From Streptomyces sp. A0958 (GTDB lineage: Bacteria; Actinomycetota; Actinomycetes; Streptomycetales; Streptomycetaceae): a DNA stretch of 64,000 nucleotides. Position 1 is the stretch's first letter; each line of letters opens with the position of its first letter. The stretch spans positions 1 through 64,000 of the forward strand of contig NZ_SSBK01000013.1 of NCBI RefSeq assembly GCF_004795035.1, read 5' to 3'. Positions 17,991 through 26,320 of the stretch are shown here, in pieces. The notes beneath the pieces were generated by a model that did no database searches, had not been told where the DNA came from, and was given only the letters and a program-made list of their open reading frames with translations. The translations under genes were made by a program, and so were the position numbers.

Positions 17991-19859
17991 CTATCCGACC
18001 AGGCGGCGGGCCGCTGCGGCGATGTGGGTGCGGGAGATGCCCGCCGCGTCGAGCAGTTCGTCGGTGGTGCCGGACCCCGGGAGGTTGCTCCCGGCGAGGT
18101 GGGCGAAGGCGGGATGGCTGCCGGACGCGGCGAGCGCGGAGAGCACGGCCTCCCCGATGCCGCCCTCGGGGTGGTGGTCCTCGGCGACGACGATGGCCCC
18201 GGTCTCCTGGGCGGCGCGGACGAGGGCCCGGGTGTCGATGGGCTTGATGGAGTAGAGGTCGATGACGCGGGCCCGGACGCCCTCCTCGGCCAGCCGGTCG
18301 GCGGCGGCCAGGCACTCGTGCAGGGTGACACCGGCGCTGACCAGGGTGACCTGGTCGTCGTCGCCGTGGCGCAGGGTCTTGGAGCCGCCGACGGGGAAGG
18401 TCTCCTCGCTCCCGTAGAGCACGGGGTAGGCGCCGCGCGTGGTGCGCAGGTAGGAGATGCCGTCGAGATCGGCCATGGCCACGGTCAGCGCCGCCGCGGA
18501 GGTGGCGTCGCTGGGGTAGAGGACGGTCGAGCCGCGCACCGAGCGCATCATGGCCAGGTCCTCGACGCCCATTTGCGAGGGGCCGTCGGCGCCGATCTCC
18601 ACGCCGCTGTGGGTGCCGCACAGGGCCATCGTGATGTCCGAGACCGCGGCCATGCGGATGAAGTCGTGGGCCCGGGTGAGGAAGGCGGCGAAGGTGGTGG
18701 CGTAGGGGCGGTAGCCGCGCACGGCCATGCCGACGGCGTCGGCGATCATCTGCTGCTCGGCGATGTACGTCTGGAAGAACCGCTCGGGGTACGCCTTCTT
18801 GAAGTCCTCGGAGTGCGTGGAGTTGCCGACCTCGGCGTCCAGGGCGACGACGTCGGGCCGCACCCCGAGCGCGACCAGCGCCTTGCCGAACGCGACCCGG
18901 GTGGCGACCTCGTCCCCCTTGTCGAAGCGCGGCAGCTCCACGGCGCCGGCGGCCTGGGCGGCGGCGGGCGCGGCCTTCGGCGGCCGGGCGCCGCTCACCC
19001 GCAGATCGCGGACGCCGCCCAGCTCCTCGATGGCGCGGTCGGCCATGTCCGAGGGCAGCGGCTTGCCGTGCCAGCCCTCCTGGTCCGCGACCTCGCTCAC
19101 CCCGCGCCCCTTGACCGTCTTGGCCACGATCACGGTGGGGGCCGTCCCGTCCGCCGCGGTCTTCAGGGCCCGGTCGATCGCGGTGAGGTCGTGGCCGTCG
19201 ACGACGATGGCGCGGCAGCCGAACGCCTCGGCACGGCGGGCGTAGGTGTCGGTGTCCCACTCCAGCTCGGTCGGGCCGCTCTGCCCGAGGCGGTTGACGT
19301 CGATGACGGCGATGAAGTTGGCGAGCTTGTGCCGGCCGGCCTTGTCCAGGGCCTCCCACACGGACCCCTCGGTCATCTCGCTGTCGCCGCATAGTACCCA
19401 GACCCGGTAGGGCTGCTTCTCCAGGTCCCGCCCGGCGAGCGCGATGCCGACGCCGTAGGCGATGCCCTGGCCGAGCGAACCGGTGGCCACGTCCACCCAG
19501 GGCAGCTCGGGCGTCGGGTGGCCCTGGAGACGGTGGCCGAAGCGGCGGTAGGTCGTCATCAGCTCCTTGTCGCTGACGGCACCGGCCGCCTTGAACATGG
19601 CGTAGAGCAGGGGCGAGGCGTGGCCCTTGGAAAAGATCAGGTGGTCGCCCGCGGGGTTGTCGGGGGTGTCCCAGTCGTAGCGCAGGTGGCGGGTCATGAG
19701 CACGGCCATCAGATCGGCCGCGGACAGGCTGGAGGTGGGGTGCCCGGAGCCGGCCGAGGTGCTGGCGCGCACCGAGTCCACCCGCAGCTGCTGCGCGAGC
19801 TCGAAGACCTCGGTGAGATCGCTGTCGGGACCGAGCGTGGTGGTCTGTTCGGTGGTCAT
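17991..19859 (-). CDS. tkt: Transketolase, short (animal-size) form
   Basis: A 622-residue thiamine-diphosphate enzyme of the pentose phosphate pathway, transferring two-carbon units between sugar phosphates. The N-terminal cofactor domain has GSGHPTSSLSAADLM, SKGHASPLLYA and the ThDP motif GDSEMTEGSVWEAL...N with VIDVNRLGQSG. An Ala/Pro linker (about 290-310) leads to the pyrimidine domain (about 315-480, with the catalytic Glu region TYIAEQQMIADAVGMA) and the C-terminal domain. It is about 70 residues shorter than the usual bacterial enzyme, close to the size of animal transketolases, so it is probably a second, divergent copy. No other pentose phosphate gene is nearby. The minus-strand leader faces the GH16 gene. 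Confidence 0.9.
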   Translation of the reverse strand: MTTEQTTTLGPDSDLTEVFELAQQLRVDSVRASTSAGSGHPTSSLSAADLMAVLMTRHLRYDWDTPDNPAGDHLIFSKGHASPLLYAMFKAAGAVSDKELMTTYRRFGHRLQGHPTPELPWVDVATGSLGQGIAYGVGIALAGRDLEKQPYRVWVLCGDSEMTEGSVWEALDKAGRHKLANFIAVIDVNRLGQSGPTELEWDTDTYARRAEAFGCRAIVVDGHDLTAIDRALKTAADGTAPTVIVAKTVKGRGVSEVADQEGWHGKPLPSDMADRAIEELGGVRDLRVSGARPPKAAPAAAQAAGAVELPRFDKGDEVATRVAFGKALVALGVRPDVVALDAEVGNSTHSEDFKKAYPERFFQTYIAEQQMIADAVGMAVRGYRPYATTFAAFLTRAHDFIRMAAVSDITMALCGTHSGVEIGADGPSQMGVEDLAMMRSVRGSTVLYPSDATSAAALTVAMADLDGISYLRTTRGAYPVLYGSEETFPVGGSKTLRHGDDDQVTLVSAGVTLHECLAAADRLAEEGVRARVIDLYSIKPIDTRALVRAAQETGAIVVAEDHHPEGGIGEAVLSALAASGSHPAFAHLAGSNLPGSGTTDELLDAAGISRTHIAAAARRLVG

Positions 19860-20266
19860 GGGACGGGCCTTTCCTGTGGGGGCGGGGCGACAAGAGACGG
19901 GTTCCCGGTTCCGGCCGGTCCATCACCCCCCGGACGGGGGTTGCCCTCCTTCGGGCGTGGGCCGGGAGCGGGCGCCCTGGACTCTGTCCGGCTCCGATCA
20001 CGTTCCGTGACGCGTGGTCCGCCCTGTGCTCCGGTGGGACAGGCCGCTTGTGGACCGACGGAGTTCCGGTCGTTGCTGCCCCGTCCAGCCGCTCTCCGCC
20101 CCCTGAAAACGCCGGTCGCCGGTTGCCACCGCCCACGCCGTACGGGTCCGCGTTCTCGGGGACGCCCGCCCCTGGAGCGGTGTGCGTCAGCTCTCCGCGG
20201 CCCCTTCGACAGTTGGCGCCACGTTACGGGCCGCTGCGTCGGTTGTGGCGGATCGCGTTCAACTTC

Positions 20267-20295
20267 TTGACGTGTCGGCATCAACGCCGTAATCA
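20267..20295 (+). promoter_or_regulatory. Candidate GH16 promoter
   Basis: TTGACG (20267-20272), a 17-base spacer, then TAATCA (20290-20295). This would start transcription at about 20302, immediately before the palindrome at 20307-20320. It is the same arrangement as at the DUF1996 gene. Confidence 0.5.
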
Positions 20296-20306
20296 TCTGC
20301 TCATCC

Positions 20307-20320
20307 AGAGAGCGCTCTCT
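20307..20320. promoter_or_regulatory. Palindromic LacI-type operator of the GH16 gene
   Basis: AGAGAGCGCTCTCT is a perfect 14-bp palindrome with the central CG typical of LacI-family sites. It lies 29 bases before the GH16 start and just downstream of the candidate promoter, so bound repressor would block transcription. The same 14 bases occur at 39421-39434. Confidence 0.75.
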
Positions 20321-20348
20321 CGGGATTTGGCGACCACGAGGAGACGCC

Positions 20349-22490
20349 ATGCACGGTAGTTCCCCCAGTTCCCCCCTCCTGATGACCAACCGCAGAAGAT
20401 CCCTGATCCTGGCCTTGGTCGTCGCTGTTCTCGCGAGCCTTGCTCTTGCCCTGAACGGCAACACCCCCGCCAAGGCGGCGGGCACCCTGCTCTCGCAGGG
20501 CAAGACGGCAACGTCATCGTCCGTCGAGAACGCCGGTACCCCCGCTTCCGCCGCGGTCGACGGCGATGCCGGCACCCGCTGGTCCAGCGCGGCAGCCGAC
20601 CCGCAGTGGATCCAGGTAGACCTGGGCACCGCCTCGTCCATCTCACAGATCACGCTCAACTGGGAGGCTGCGTACGCCAAGGCGTTCCAGATCCAGACGT
20701 CGGCCAATGGCACGGACTGGACGAGCATCTACTCGACCACCACAGCCACCGGTGGCAAGCAGACGCTCGACGTGACCGGTTCGGGCCGCTACGTGCGACT
20801 GACCGGCACTCAGCGCGCCACCGCCTACGGCTACTCCCTCTGGGAGTTCCAGGTCTTCGGCGGCTCCGGCTCCACCGGGTCGGAATGCAGCAAGACCAAC
20901 GCGGCGCTGAACAAGCCGGTCTCCGCCTCGTCGACCGAGAACGCCGGAACACCGGCCTCCGCGGCCGTCGACGGCGACGTCGGCACGCGCTGGTCCAGCG
21001 CCCCCGGTGACCCGCAGTGGCTGCGGATCGACCTCGGTTCCCGCCAGTCCATCTGCGGGGTCCAGCTGAGCTGGGAGGCGGCGTACGCCAAGGCGTACCA
21101 GATCCAGGCATCGACGGACGGCACCGACTGGACCACGCTGCACAGCACCACCACGGGGCCCGGCGCCACCGAGCTGATCACACTCACCGGCACCGGCCGC
21201 TACATCCGGGTGTACAGCACGGCCCGTGCCACTGAGTACGGCATCTCCCTCTGGGAGTTCCAGGTCTTCACCACCGGCGGCGGTGGCGTGGACCCGGGCG
21301 GCCCGACGGCTCCGTCCGACTCCGCCCTGCTCTCGTACAACAAGCCGGCCACCGCTTCCACGTACCAGAACGCCAACAGCTGCGTCGGCTGCACCCCGGG
21401 CAAGGCGTTCGACCACGACCCGGCCACCCGGTGGGCCACCAGTGACAGCAACGGCTGGGTCGACCCCGGCTGGATCAGCGTCGACCTGGGCGCCACGGCT
21501 CACATCACGCAGGTCGTGCTGCAGTGGGACCCGGCGTACGCGACGGCCTACCAGATCCAGACGTCACCCGACGGCACCAACTGGACCAGCATCTACTCCA
21601 CCACCACCGGCAAGGGATTCAAGGAGACCCTGAACGTCGACGGCAACGGCCGCTACGTGCGGATGTACGGGACCGCGCGCAGCAACGGCTACGGCTACTC
21701 GCTGTGGGGCTTCGACGTGTACGGCACAGGCGGCAACCCGACCCCGCCGCCCGCCGCTCCGCCCGCGCCCCACAACCCGCCGAAGCTCGTGTGGAGCGAC
21801 GAGTTCAACGGTGCGGCGGGCACCAAGCCCGACTCGGGCAAGTGGACGCAGGACCCCGGCAACGGCCAGAACGGTGAGCTGGAGACCTACACCAACGGTG
21901 ACAACACCAACATGGACGGCGCGGGCAACCTCGTCATCGAAGCCAGGAAGGAGGCCAACGGCTCGTACACCTCGGGCCGTATCAACACCTCGAACCACTT
22001 CAACTTCGCCTACGGCCATGTCGAGGCCCGGATCAAGGTGAGCGGCACGCAGGGTCTGTGGCCCGCGTTCTGGATGCTCGGATCCAACTTCAACACCGGC
22101 ACACCGTGGCCGAACTCGGGTGAGATCGACATCATGGAGCACGTCGGCAGCGTCGCCGACTCGGTGTACTCCACACTGCACGCGCCCGCCTACAACGGCG
22201 GCAACGGCTACGGAGCTCCGTACACCCTGGCGGGCAAGGACTTCGCCTCCGACTTCCACGTCTACGCCGTTGACTGGGATGCCGACCACATGACCTTCTC
22301 CGTCGACGGCAATGCCTTCTTCACGGCGGACAAGGCGACGGTTGAGGCGACCCAGGGCCCCTGGGTCTACGACCACCCGTTCTACATCATCCTGAACAAC
22401 GCGGTGGGCGGTGACTGGCCCGGGTCCCCGGACGCCTCGACCGTCTTCCCGCAGCGGATGCTGATCGACTACGTGCGGGTCTCGCAGTGA
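20349..22490 (+). CDS. Secreted GH16 endo-beta-glucanase with three discoidin-type binding domains
   Basis: A 713-residue exported glycoside hydrolase. GAGGAG precedes the ATG at 20349. A signal peptide (about 1-45) has a basic start, a hydrophobic core and an AKA-type cleavage site. Three F5/8-type C (CBM32-like) domains follow at about 46-175, 180-310 and 325-455, each ending in a YGYSLWEFQVF-like strand. Domains 1 and 2 are so alike (VENAGTPASAAVDGD and TENAGTPASAAVDGD) that recent duplication is likely. After a Pro-rich linker, the GH16 domain (about 475-713) carries the catalytic EIDIME motif with Glu592 as nucleophile, Asp594 and Glu597 as acid/base. LVWSDEFNG and the metal-site pattern are typical of laminarinases, so it probably cuts beta-1,3 or mixed-linkage glucans outside the cell. 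Regulation is probably by LacI-type repression. Confidence 0.9.
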   Translation: MHGSSPSSPLLMTNRRRSLILALVVAVLASLALALNGNTPAKAAGTLLSQGKTATSSSVENAGTPASAAVDGDAGTRWSSAAADPQWIQVDLGTASSISQITLNWEAAYAKAFQIQTSANGTDWTSIYSTTTATGGKQTLDVTGSGRYVRLTGTQRATAYGYSLWEFQVFGGSGSTGSECSKTNAALNKPVSASSTENAGTPASAAVDGDVGTRWSSAPGDPQWLRIDLGSRQSICGVQLSWEAAYAKAYQIQASTDGTDWTTLHSTTTGPGATELITLTGTGRYIRVYSTARATEYGISLWEFQVFTTGGGGVDPGGPTAPSDSALLSYNKPATASTYQNANSCVGCTPGKAFDHDPATRWATSDSNGWVDPGWISVDLGATAHITQVVLQWDPAYATAYQIQTSPDGTNWTSIYSTTTGKGFKETLNVDGNGRYVRMYGTARSNGYGYSLWGFDVYGTGGNPTPPPAAPPAPHNPPKLVWSDEFNGAAGTKPDSGKWTQDPGNGQNGELETYTNGDNTNMDGAGNLVIEARKEANGSYTSGRINTSNHFNFAYGHVEARIKVSGTQGLWPAFWMLGSNFNTGTPWPNSGEIDIMEHVGSVADSVYSTLHAPAYNGGNGYGAPYTLAGKDFASDFHVYAVDWDADHMTFSVDGNAFFTADKATVEATQGPWVYDHPFYIILNNAVGGDWPGSPDASTVFPQRMLIDYVRVSQ

Positions 22491-22559
22491 CAAGCGCGGC
22501 AGCACAACAGCGGTAACGAACGGCTGACGCGTCATGACGCGTCGTCAAGGAGTGAAGGT

Positions 22560-22590
22560 GCCCGCACACGGCCTCCTGCCGTGTGCGGGC
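22560..22590. terminator. Hairpin terminator after the GH16 gene
   Basis: A perfect 12-bp stem (22560-22571 with 22579-22590) and a 7-nt loop, about 70 bases after the GH16 stop codon. Confidence 0.65.
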
Positions 22591-22706
22591 GTCACCGTCC
22601 GAAGTATTGTCCGCGCCGACGGAAGAACGGTGGGGTCCTTCCGCTGTCGGCTGCGACCGCAAGTCGATCGCCGTCCTCGGCACCGACCGCGGTCTGCCGG
22701 GCCGTG

Positions 22707-23060
22707 TCACGCGGCCCCGGTCCCCCGCCGCCCCTTGTAGTTGATCTTCATCGTGTCCATGTCCGTCGCCGTGGACCGTAGTTCCCCGTGGCCGCAACCG
22801 GCCCTCCGCAGCGCCGTCTGCGCCCGGTCCTCGGCGATCGCGGCGGCCATCTCCTCGCCGTCCTCGGCGTCCGAGACGACCACGTACCGGAAGCTGAAGT
22901 GCTTGAGCACCCGGTCGTACGTCAGCGAGCCCTCCTCGGTGAACTGCATCGCGGCGAGGCCGTGCTCCTCCACCTCCGCGAGCAGCCGCTCGCGCGCCGC
23001 GTCCGTCAGCCCCTCCCACGTGCCGCGCACGATCACCCGGTACGTGTGCTGCGTGCTCAT
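22707..23060 (-). CDS. DUF6204-type small protein
   Basis: A 117-residue protein starting at ATG 23060. I recall this type from streptomycetes as DUF6204: TYRVIVRGTWEGLTDAARER, then FTEEGSLTYDRVLKHFSFRY, and the closing LRSTATDMDTMKINYKGR. It appears to be a single alpha/beta domain without signal peptide or membrane segment. The function is unknown. It is divergent from the DUF5107 gene and faces the GH16 terminator. Confidence 0.7.
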   Translation of the reverse strand: MSTQHTYRVIVRGTWEGLTDAARERLLAEVEEHGLAAMQFTEEGSLTYDRVLKHFSFRYVVVSDAEDGEEMAAAIAEDRAQTALRRAGCGHGELRSTATDMDTMKINYKGRRGTGAA

Positions 23061-23276
23061 GTGTCCCGCCGTTCCTCTCGCCTGCCGCGTTCCGTGTCCG
23101 AGGCGAGAGTACGGGGGCCGGGAGCGGGGCGGAAACGGAATTCCGGGCGGGCGGCGGCCGTGCCCTTTGCCGAAGAGTGATGCCTGAGCCTCTGGTCCGG
23201 GCGGCAACCGGCGTGTTCCATGGTCATCGGGGGGCGCCCGGACCTGTGGCGGCCCGCGCGAGGGAGCGAGGTTGCC

Positions 23277-25247
23277 TTGGCCACCACCGTACGACGTGCC
23301 GTACTGACCCTGCCCGCCGCGGCGACGGGGCCGGAGAACCCGCTGCCCGCGCTGCGGCCGCTGGACGAGACGCACGTCATCGACGACCGGGACCGGGTCG
23401 GACTCCCGCGCGACATGGCCCGCCGGCTCGGCCACGCCCCGCTCGCCACCGTCCTGCCCGTCCGCACCCTCGACGGGTACGGGCGCGAGCGCACCCCCAC
23501 GGACCTCGACGCGATCGTCATCGAGAACGACCACCTACGCGTCACCGTACTGCCGGGACTCGGCGGCCGTATCCACTCCCTCGTCCACAAACCGGCCGGC
23601 CGCGACCTCGTCTACGCCAACCCCGTCCTCCAGCCCGCCGACTTCGCGCTCAACGGGGCCTGGTTCTCCGGCGGCATCGAGTGGAACATCGGCGCCACCG
23701 GCCACACCACCCTCTCCTGCGCCCCGGTGCACGCGGCCCGCGTCCCGGCGCCCGACGGCGGCGAGATGGTCCGGCTCTGGGAGTGGGAGCGGCTGCGGGA
23801 CCTGCCCTTCCAGGTCGACCTGTGGCTGCCCGACGACTCCGCGTTCCTGCACGTCGGCGTACGGATACGCAACCCGCACGAGCAGCCGGCCCCCGTCTAC
23901 TGGTGGTCCAACACCGCCGTCCCCGAGGACGAGGGCACCCGGGTCCTCGCCCCCGCCGACGAGGCCTGGCACTTCGGGTACGAGCGGACGCTGACCCGGG
24001 TTCCGGTCCCCGAGACCGGCGGCACCGACCGCACGTACCCGCTGCGCAGCGACTACCCGGCCGACTACTTCTACGAGGTGCCCGACGGCGCCCGCCGCTG
24101 GATCGCCTCCCTGGACGAGCACGGCCAGGGGCTCGTCCAGACCTCCACCGACCTGCTGCGCGGCCGCAAGCTGTTCCTCTGGGGCCGGGGCGCGGGCGGC
24201 CGGCGCTGGCAGGAATGGCTCACCGAACCCGGCACCGGCGGGTACGCCGAGATCCAGGCCGGACTGGCCCGCACCCAGCTGGAGCACATACCGCTGGAGC
24301 CGGGCGGCGAGTTCAGCTGGCTGGAGTCGTACGGGCCGCTGGCCGCCGATCCCGCCACCGTGCACGGCACCGACTGGGCGGCGGCCCGCACCGAGACCGA
24401 GCGGCAACTCGCCGCCGTCCTGCCGCGCGCCGACGTGGACGCCGCCTACGCCGCCTGGCGCCTCTGCGCCGACACCGAACCGGGCGAACGCCTCGCCACC
24501 GGCTCGGGCTGGGGCGCCCTGGAGGTGCGGCGCGGCCGGTACAAGCTGCCCGGTACGCCGTTCGCCGACTCCACGCTCGGGGAGCAGCAGGCGCCCTGGC
24601 TGGAGCTGCTGGACCAGGGCACGCTCCCCGGACCGTCCGGCGCGGCCCCGCCCGGGCCCACCCTGGTCTCCTGGCACTGGCGCGACATGCTGGAGACGGC
24701 CCCCGCCGAACCGCTCACCGAGTACCACCTCGGCGTCGCGCAGTGGCACGCCGGCGACCGCGCCCAGGCGGTCCGCAGCTGGGAACGCGGACTGGCCACC
24801 ACCGCCTCGTCCCGCTGGCCGCTGCTGCGCTGTCTGGCCGTCGCCGCCCAGGAGAGCGGCCAGCGGGAGAGGGCGGCCGACCTCTGCACGGAGGCGTTCG
24901 ACGGCCTGTGCGCGGATCGCGGCGACGGTGAGGCATGGGCCGCCGCCACCGCGGCCCTCGGCCGGGAGGCGATCGAGGCGCTGCTCACGGCGGGCCGGAC
25001 TGCCGCCGCCCGCACGGTCTGGGCGGGGCTGCTCCCGGAGATCCGCGAGCGGGGCCGCTTCCGTCTGCTGAAGGCCCGGCTGCTGATCGCGGAGGGCCGG
25101 CCCGAGGCGGCACGCGCCCTCTTCGACGCGGGCTTCGAGGTCGCCGACCTGCGCGAGGGCGCGGAGATCCTGGAGGAGGTGTGGGAACAGCTCACGGACG
25201 AACCGCTGCCTGACATGTACAACTACCGGATGCGTCCGCGAGGCTGA
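23277..25247 (+). CDS. DUF5107 protein with C-terminal TPR-like helices
   Basis: A 656-residue protein. I start it at TTG 23277, preceded by AGGGAGCGAGG, because MATTVRRAVLTLPAA matches the usual family beginning. An ATG at 23220 in the same frame would add 19 residues. The N-terminal half (about 1-370) is a DUF5107 beta-sandwich resembling the galactose-mutarotase/GH65-like supersandwich (VTVLPGLGGRIHSLVHKPAGR, FSGGIEWNIGATGHTTLS). The rest is a run of TPR-like helices (about 480-640, for example YHLGVAQWHAGDRAQAVRSW). The fold hints at carbohydrate binding, and in this family it often sits near sugar-utilisation genes. No catalytic function is established. Confidence 0.75.
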   Translation: MATTVRRAVLTLPAAATGPENPLPALRPLDETHVIDDRDRVGLPRDMARRLGHAPLATVLPVRTLDGYGRERTPTDLDAIVIENDHLRVTVLPGLGGRIHSLVHKPAGRDLVYANPVLQPADFALNGAWFSGGIEWNIGATGHTTLSCAPVHAARVPAPDGGEMVRLWEWERLRDLPFQVDLWLPDDSAFLHVGVRIRNPHEQPAPVYWWSNTAVPEDEGTRVLAPADEAWHFGYERTLTRVPVPETGGTDRTYPLRSDYPADYFYEVPDGARRWIASLDEHGQGLVQTSTDLLRGRKLFLWGRGAGGRRWQEWLTEPGTGGYAEIQAGLARTQLEHIPLEPGGEFSWLESYGPLAADPATVHGTDWAAARTETERQLAAVLPRADVDAAYAAWRLCADTEPGERLATGSGWGALEVRRGRYKLPGTPFADSTLGEQQAPWLELLDQGTLPGPSGAAPPGPTLVSWHWRDMLETAPAEPLTEYHLGVAQWHAGDRAQAVRSWERGLATTASSRWPLLRCLAVAAQESGQRERAADLCTEAFDGLCADRGDGEAWAAATAALGREAIEALLTAGRTAAARTVWAGLLPEIRERGRFRLLKARLLIAEGRPEAARALFDAGFEVADLREGAEILEEVWEQLTDEPLPDMYNYRMRPRG

Positions 25248-25249
25248 CG

Positions 25250-25284
25250 GCACACGGCACACGGCACACGGCACACGGCACGGG
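25250..25284. repeat. Tandem heptamer repeat upstream of the TmrB-like gene
   Basis: Four perfect copies of GCACACG (25250-25277) and a partial fifth lie between the DUF5107 stop and the TmrB-like start, ending about 18 bases before the ATG. Copy number of such short tandem repeats can vary between strains and could change spacing in the leader. Confidence 0.8.
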
Positions 25285-25302
25285 GAACGGGAGCATCGGT
25301 AC

Positions 25303-25860
25303 ATGATCGTCTGGATCAACGGGGCGTTCGGCAGCGGCAAGACCACGCTGGTCGCGGAGCTGCACCGCAGACTGCCGGACGCCCTCGTCTACGACCCCGA
25401 GCACGTGGGCTTCGTCCTGCGCGAGATCGTGGAGGCGCCGCACGGCGACTTCCAGCACATCCCGCTCTGGCGCAAGCAGGTGGCGTCGCTGGGCCAGGGG
25501 CTGGTGGAGGAGTACGGGCGGCCGGTCCTGGCACCGATGACCGTGGTCCGCCGGCAGTACGCCGACGAGATCTTCGGAGCCCTGGAGAAGGCGGGCGTAC
25601 CGGTCCACCACTTCTTCCTCGACGTCTCGGCCGGAGTCCTCGAACAGCGGCTGCACGACCGGGTGGTGGTGCCCGGCGACCCGGAGCGCGACGAGGCGGT
25701 GCGGCGCTGGGGGAAGGCGCAGATCGCCGAGTGCGTGGCGGCGGTCGGCAGCCTGCGGGAGGACACGGTGGTGCTGGACGGTGAGCTGCCCACCCGCGAG
25801 CTGGCCGACCGGGTGCTGGACCGGACCGGTCTGGCCGGCCTGTCCCGCGGGGTGTTCTGA
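25303..25860 (+). CDS. TmrB-like P-loop NTPase
   Basis: A 185-residue protein resembling Bacillus TmrB, an ATP-binding protein that gives tunicamycin resistance. The first residues MIVWINGAFGSGKTTLVAEL carry the Walker A loop (residues 7-14). The order YDPEHVGFVLR, WRKQVASLGQGLVEEYG, PMTVVRRQYADEIFGAL and HHFFLDVS follows TmrB closely as I remember it. An RWGKAQIAEC segment replaces the later TmrB motif. GGGAACGGGAG lies upstream. It could also act as a small kinase; resistance is not proven by sequence. It converges with the VOC gene, ten bases apart. Confidence 0.75.
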   Translation: MIVWINGAFGSGKTTLVAELHRRLPDALVYDPEHVGFVLREIVEAPHGDFQHIPLWRKQVASLGQGLVEEYGRPVLAPMTVVRRQYADEIFGALEKAGVPVHHFFLDVSAGVLEQRLHDRVVVPGDPERDEAVRRWGKAQIAECVAAVGSLREDTVVLDGELPTRELADRVLDRTGLAGLSRGVF

Positions 25861-25869
25861 AGTCCCGCC

Positions 25870-26223
25870 TCAGGCGGGGAGGTTGCGGTCGGCGTACTCG
25901 AAGACCGAGCCGTCCGGGTGCACGGCGATCAGGTTGCGGCCGACCGGGGTCGGGACGGGGCCCGCGATGACGCGGGCGCCGACCCGGGTCAGGGCGTCGT
26001 GCGCCTCGTCGACGTTCTTCACGGCGATCGTCGCCGTCACCTTGCGCAGGATCTCCAGCTCCGACTCGGGACCGCTCATCAACAGGAAGCAGCCGATGGC
26101 GGCGACGGAGACCCCGCCGCGCTCGAAGCGCAGGGCCCGACCGCCCGTGAGCTCCTCGTAGAAGGCCACCGCGGCCTCCAGGTCGTCGACGCAGATACGC
26201 AGCGTGGTTCCCAGGATTTCCAT
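25870..26223 (-). CDS. VOC-family (glyoxalase/bleomycin-resistance fold) protein
   Basis: A 117-residue protein with one vicinal-oxygen-chelate unit: an initial strand and helix (MEILGTTLRICVDDLEAAVAFYEELTG), a second half beginning ATIAVKNVDEAHDALTRVGA, and the closing GRNLIAVHPDGSVFEYADR with its likely ligand Glu. Family members include dioxygenases, isomerases and antibiotic-binding proteins; this one is unassigned. Confidence 0.8.
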   Translation of the reverse strand: MEILGTTLRICVDDLEAAVAFYEELTGGRALRFERGGVSVAAIGCFLLMSGPESELEILRKVTATIAVKNVDEAHDALTRVGARVIAGPVPTPVGRNLIAVHPDGSVFEYADRNLPA

Positions 26224-26281
26224 GGCCACCAGGGTAGTTGGCGGGTCGGTGCCGTGTGTTCGATTCGTCTTCGGCGGCTCC

Positions 26282-26313
26282 GCTCCGGTCCCGGACCGGC
26301 CCGGGACCGGAGC
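26282..26313. terminator. Hairpin terminator of the minus-strand methyltransferase gene
   Basis: A perfect 13-bp stem (26282-26294 with 26301-26313) and a 6-nt loop, eight bases beyond the stop of the gene ending at 26321. Confidence 0.7.
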
Positions 26314-26320
26314 CATGCGC

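Larger units (their letters stand above)
19860..20348. other. Divergent intergenic region, transketolase / GH16
   Basis: About 490 bases without a gene. The right-hand end holds the GH16 promoter and palindromic operator. The left end should hold the transketolase leader: the minus strand just upstream of its ATG reads CACAGGAAAGGCCC, a fair ribosome binding site. The middle shows no clear open frame or repeat. Confidence 0.6.

Noticed and set aside
17991..19859. A truncated transketolase pseudogene
   Set aside because: It is shorter than the usual bacterial form, but all three domains and cofactor motifs are present; the length suits the animal-type enzyme.
25250..25284. CRISPR-like repeat
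   Set aside because: Units are seven bases in direct tandem with no spacers.
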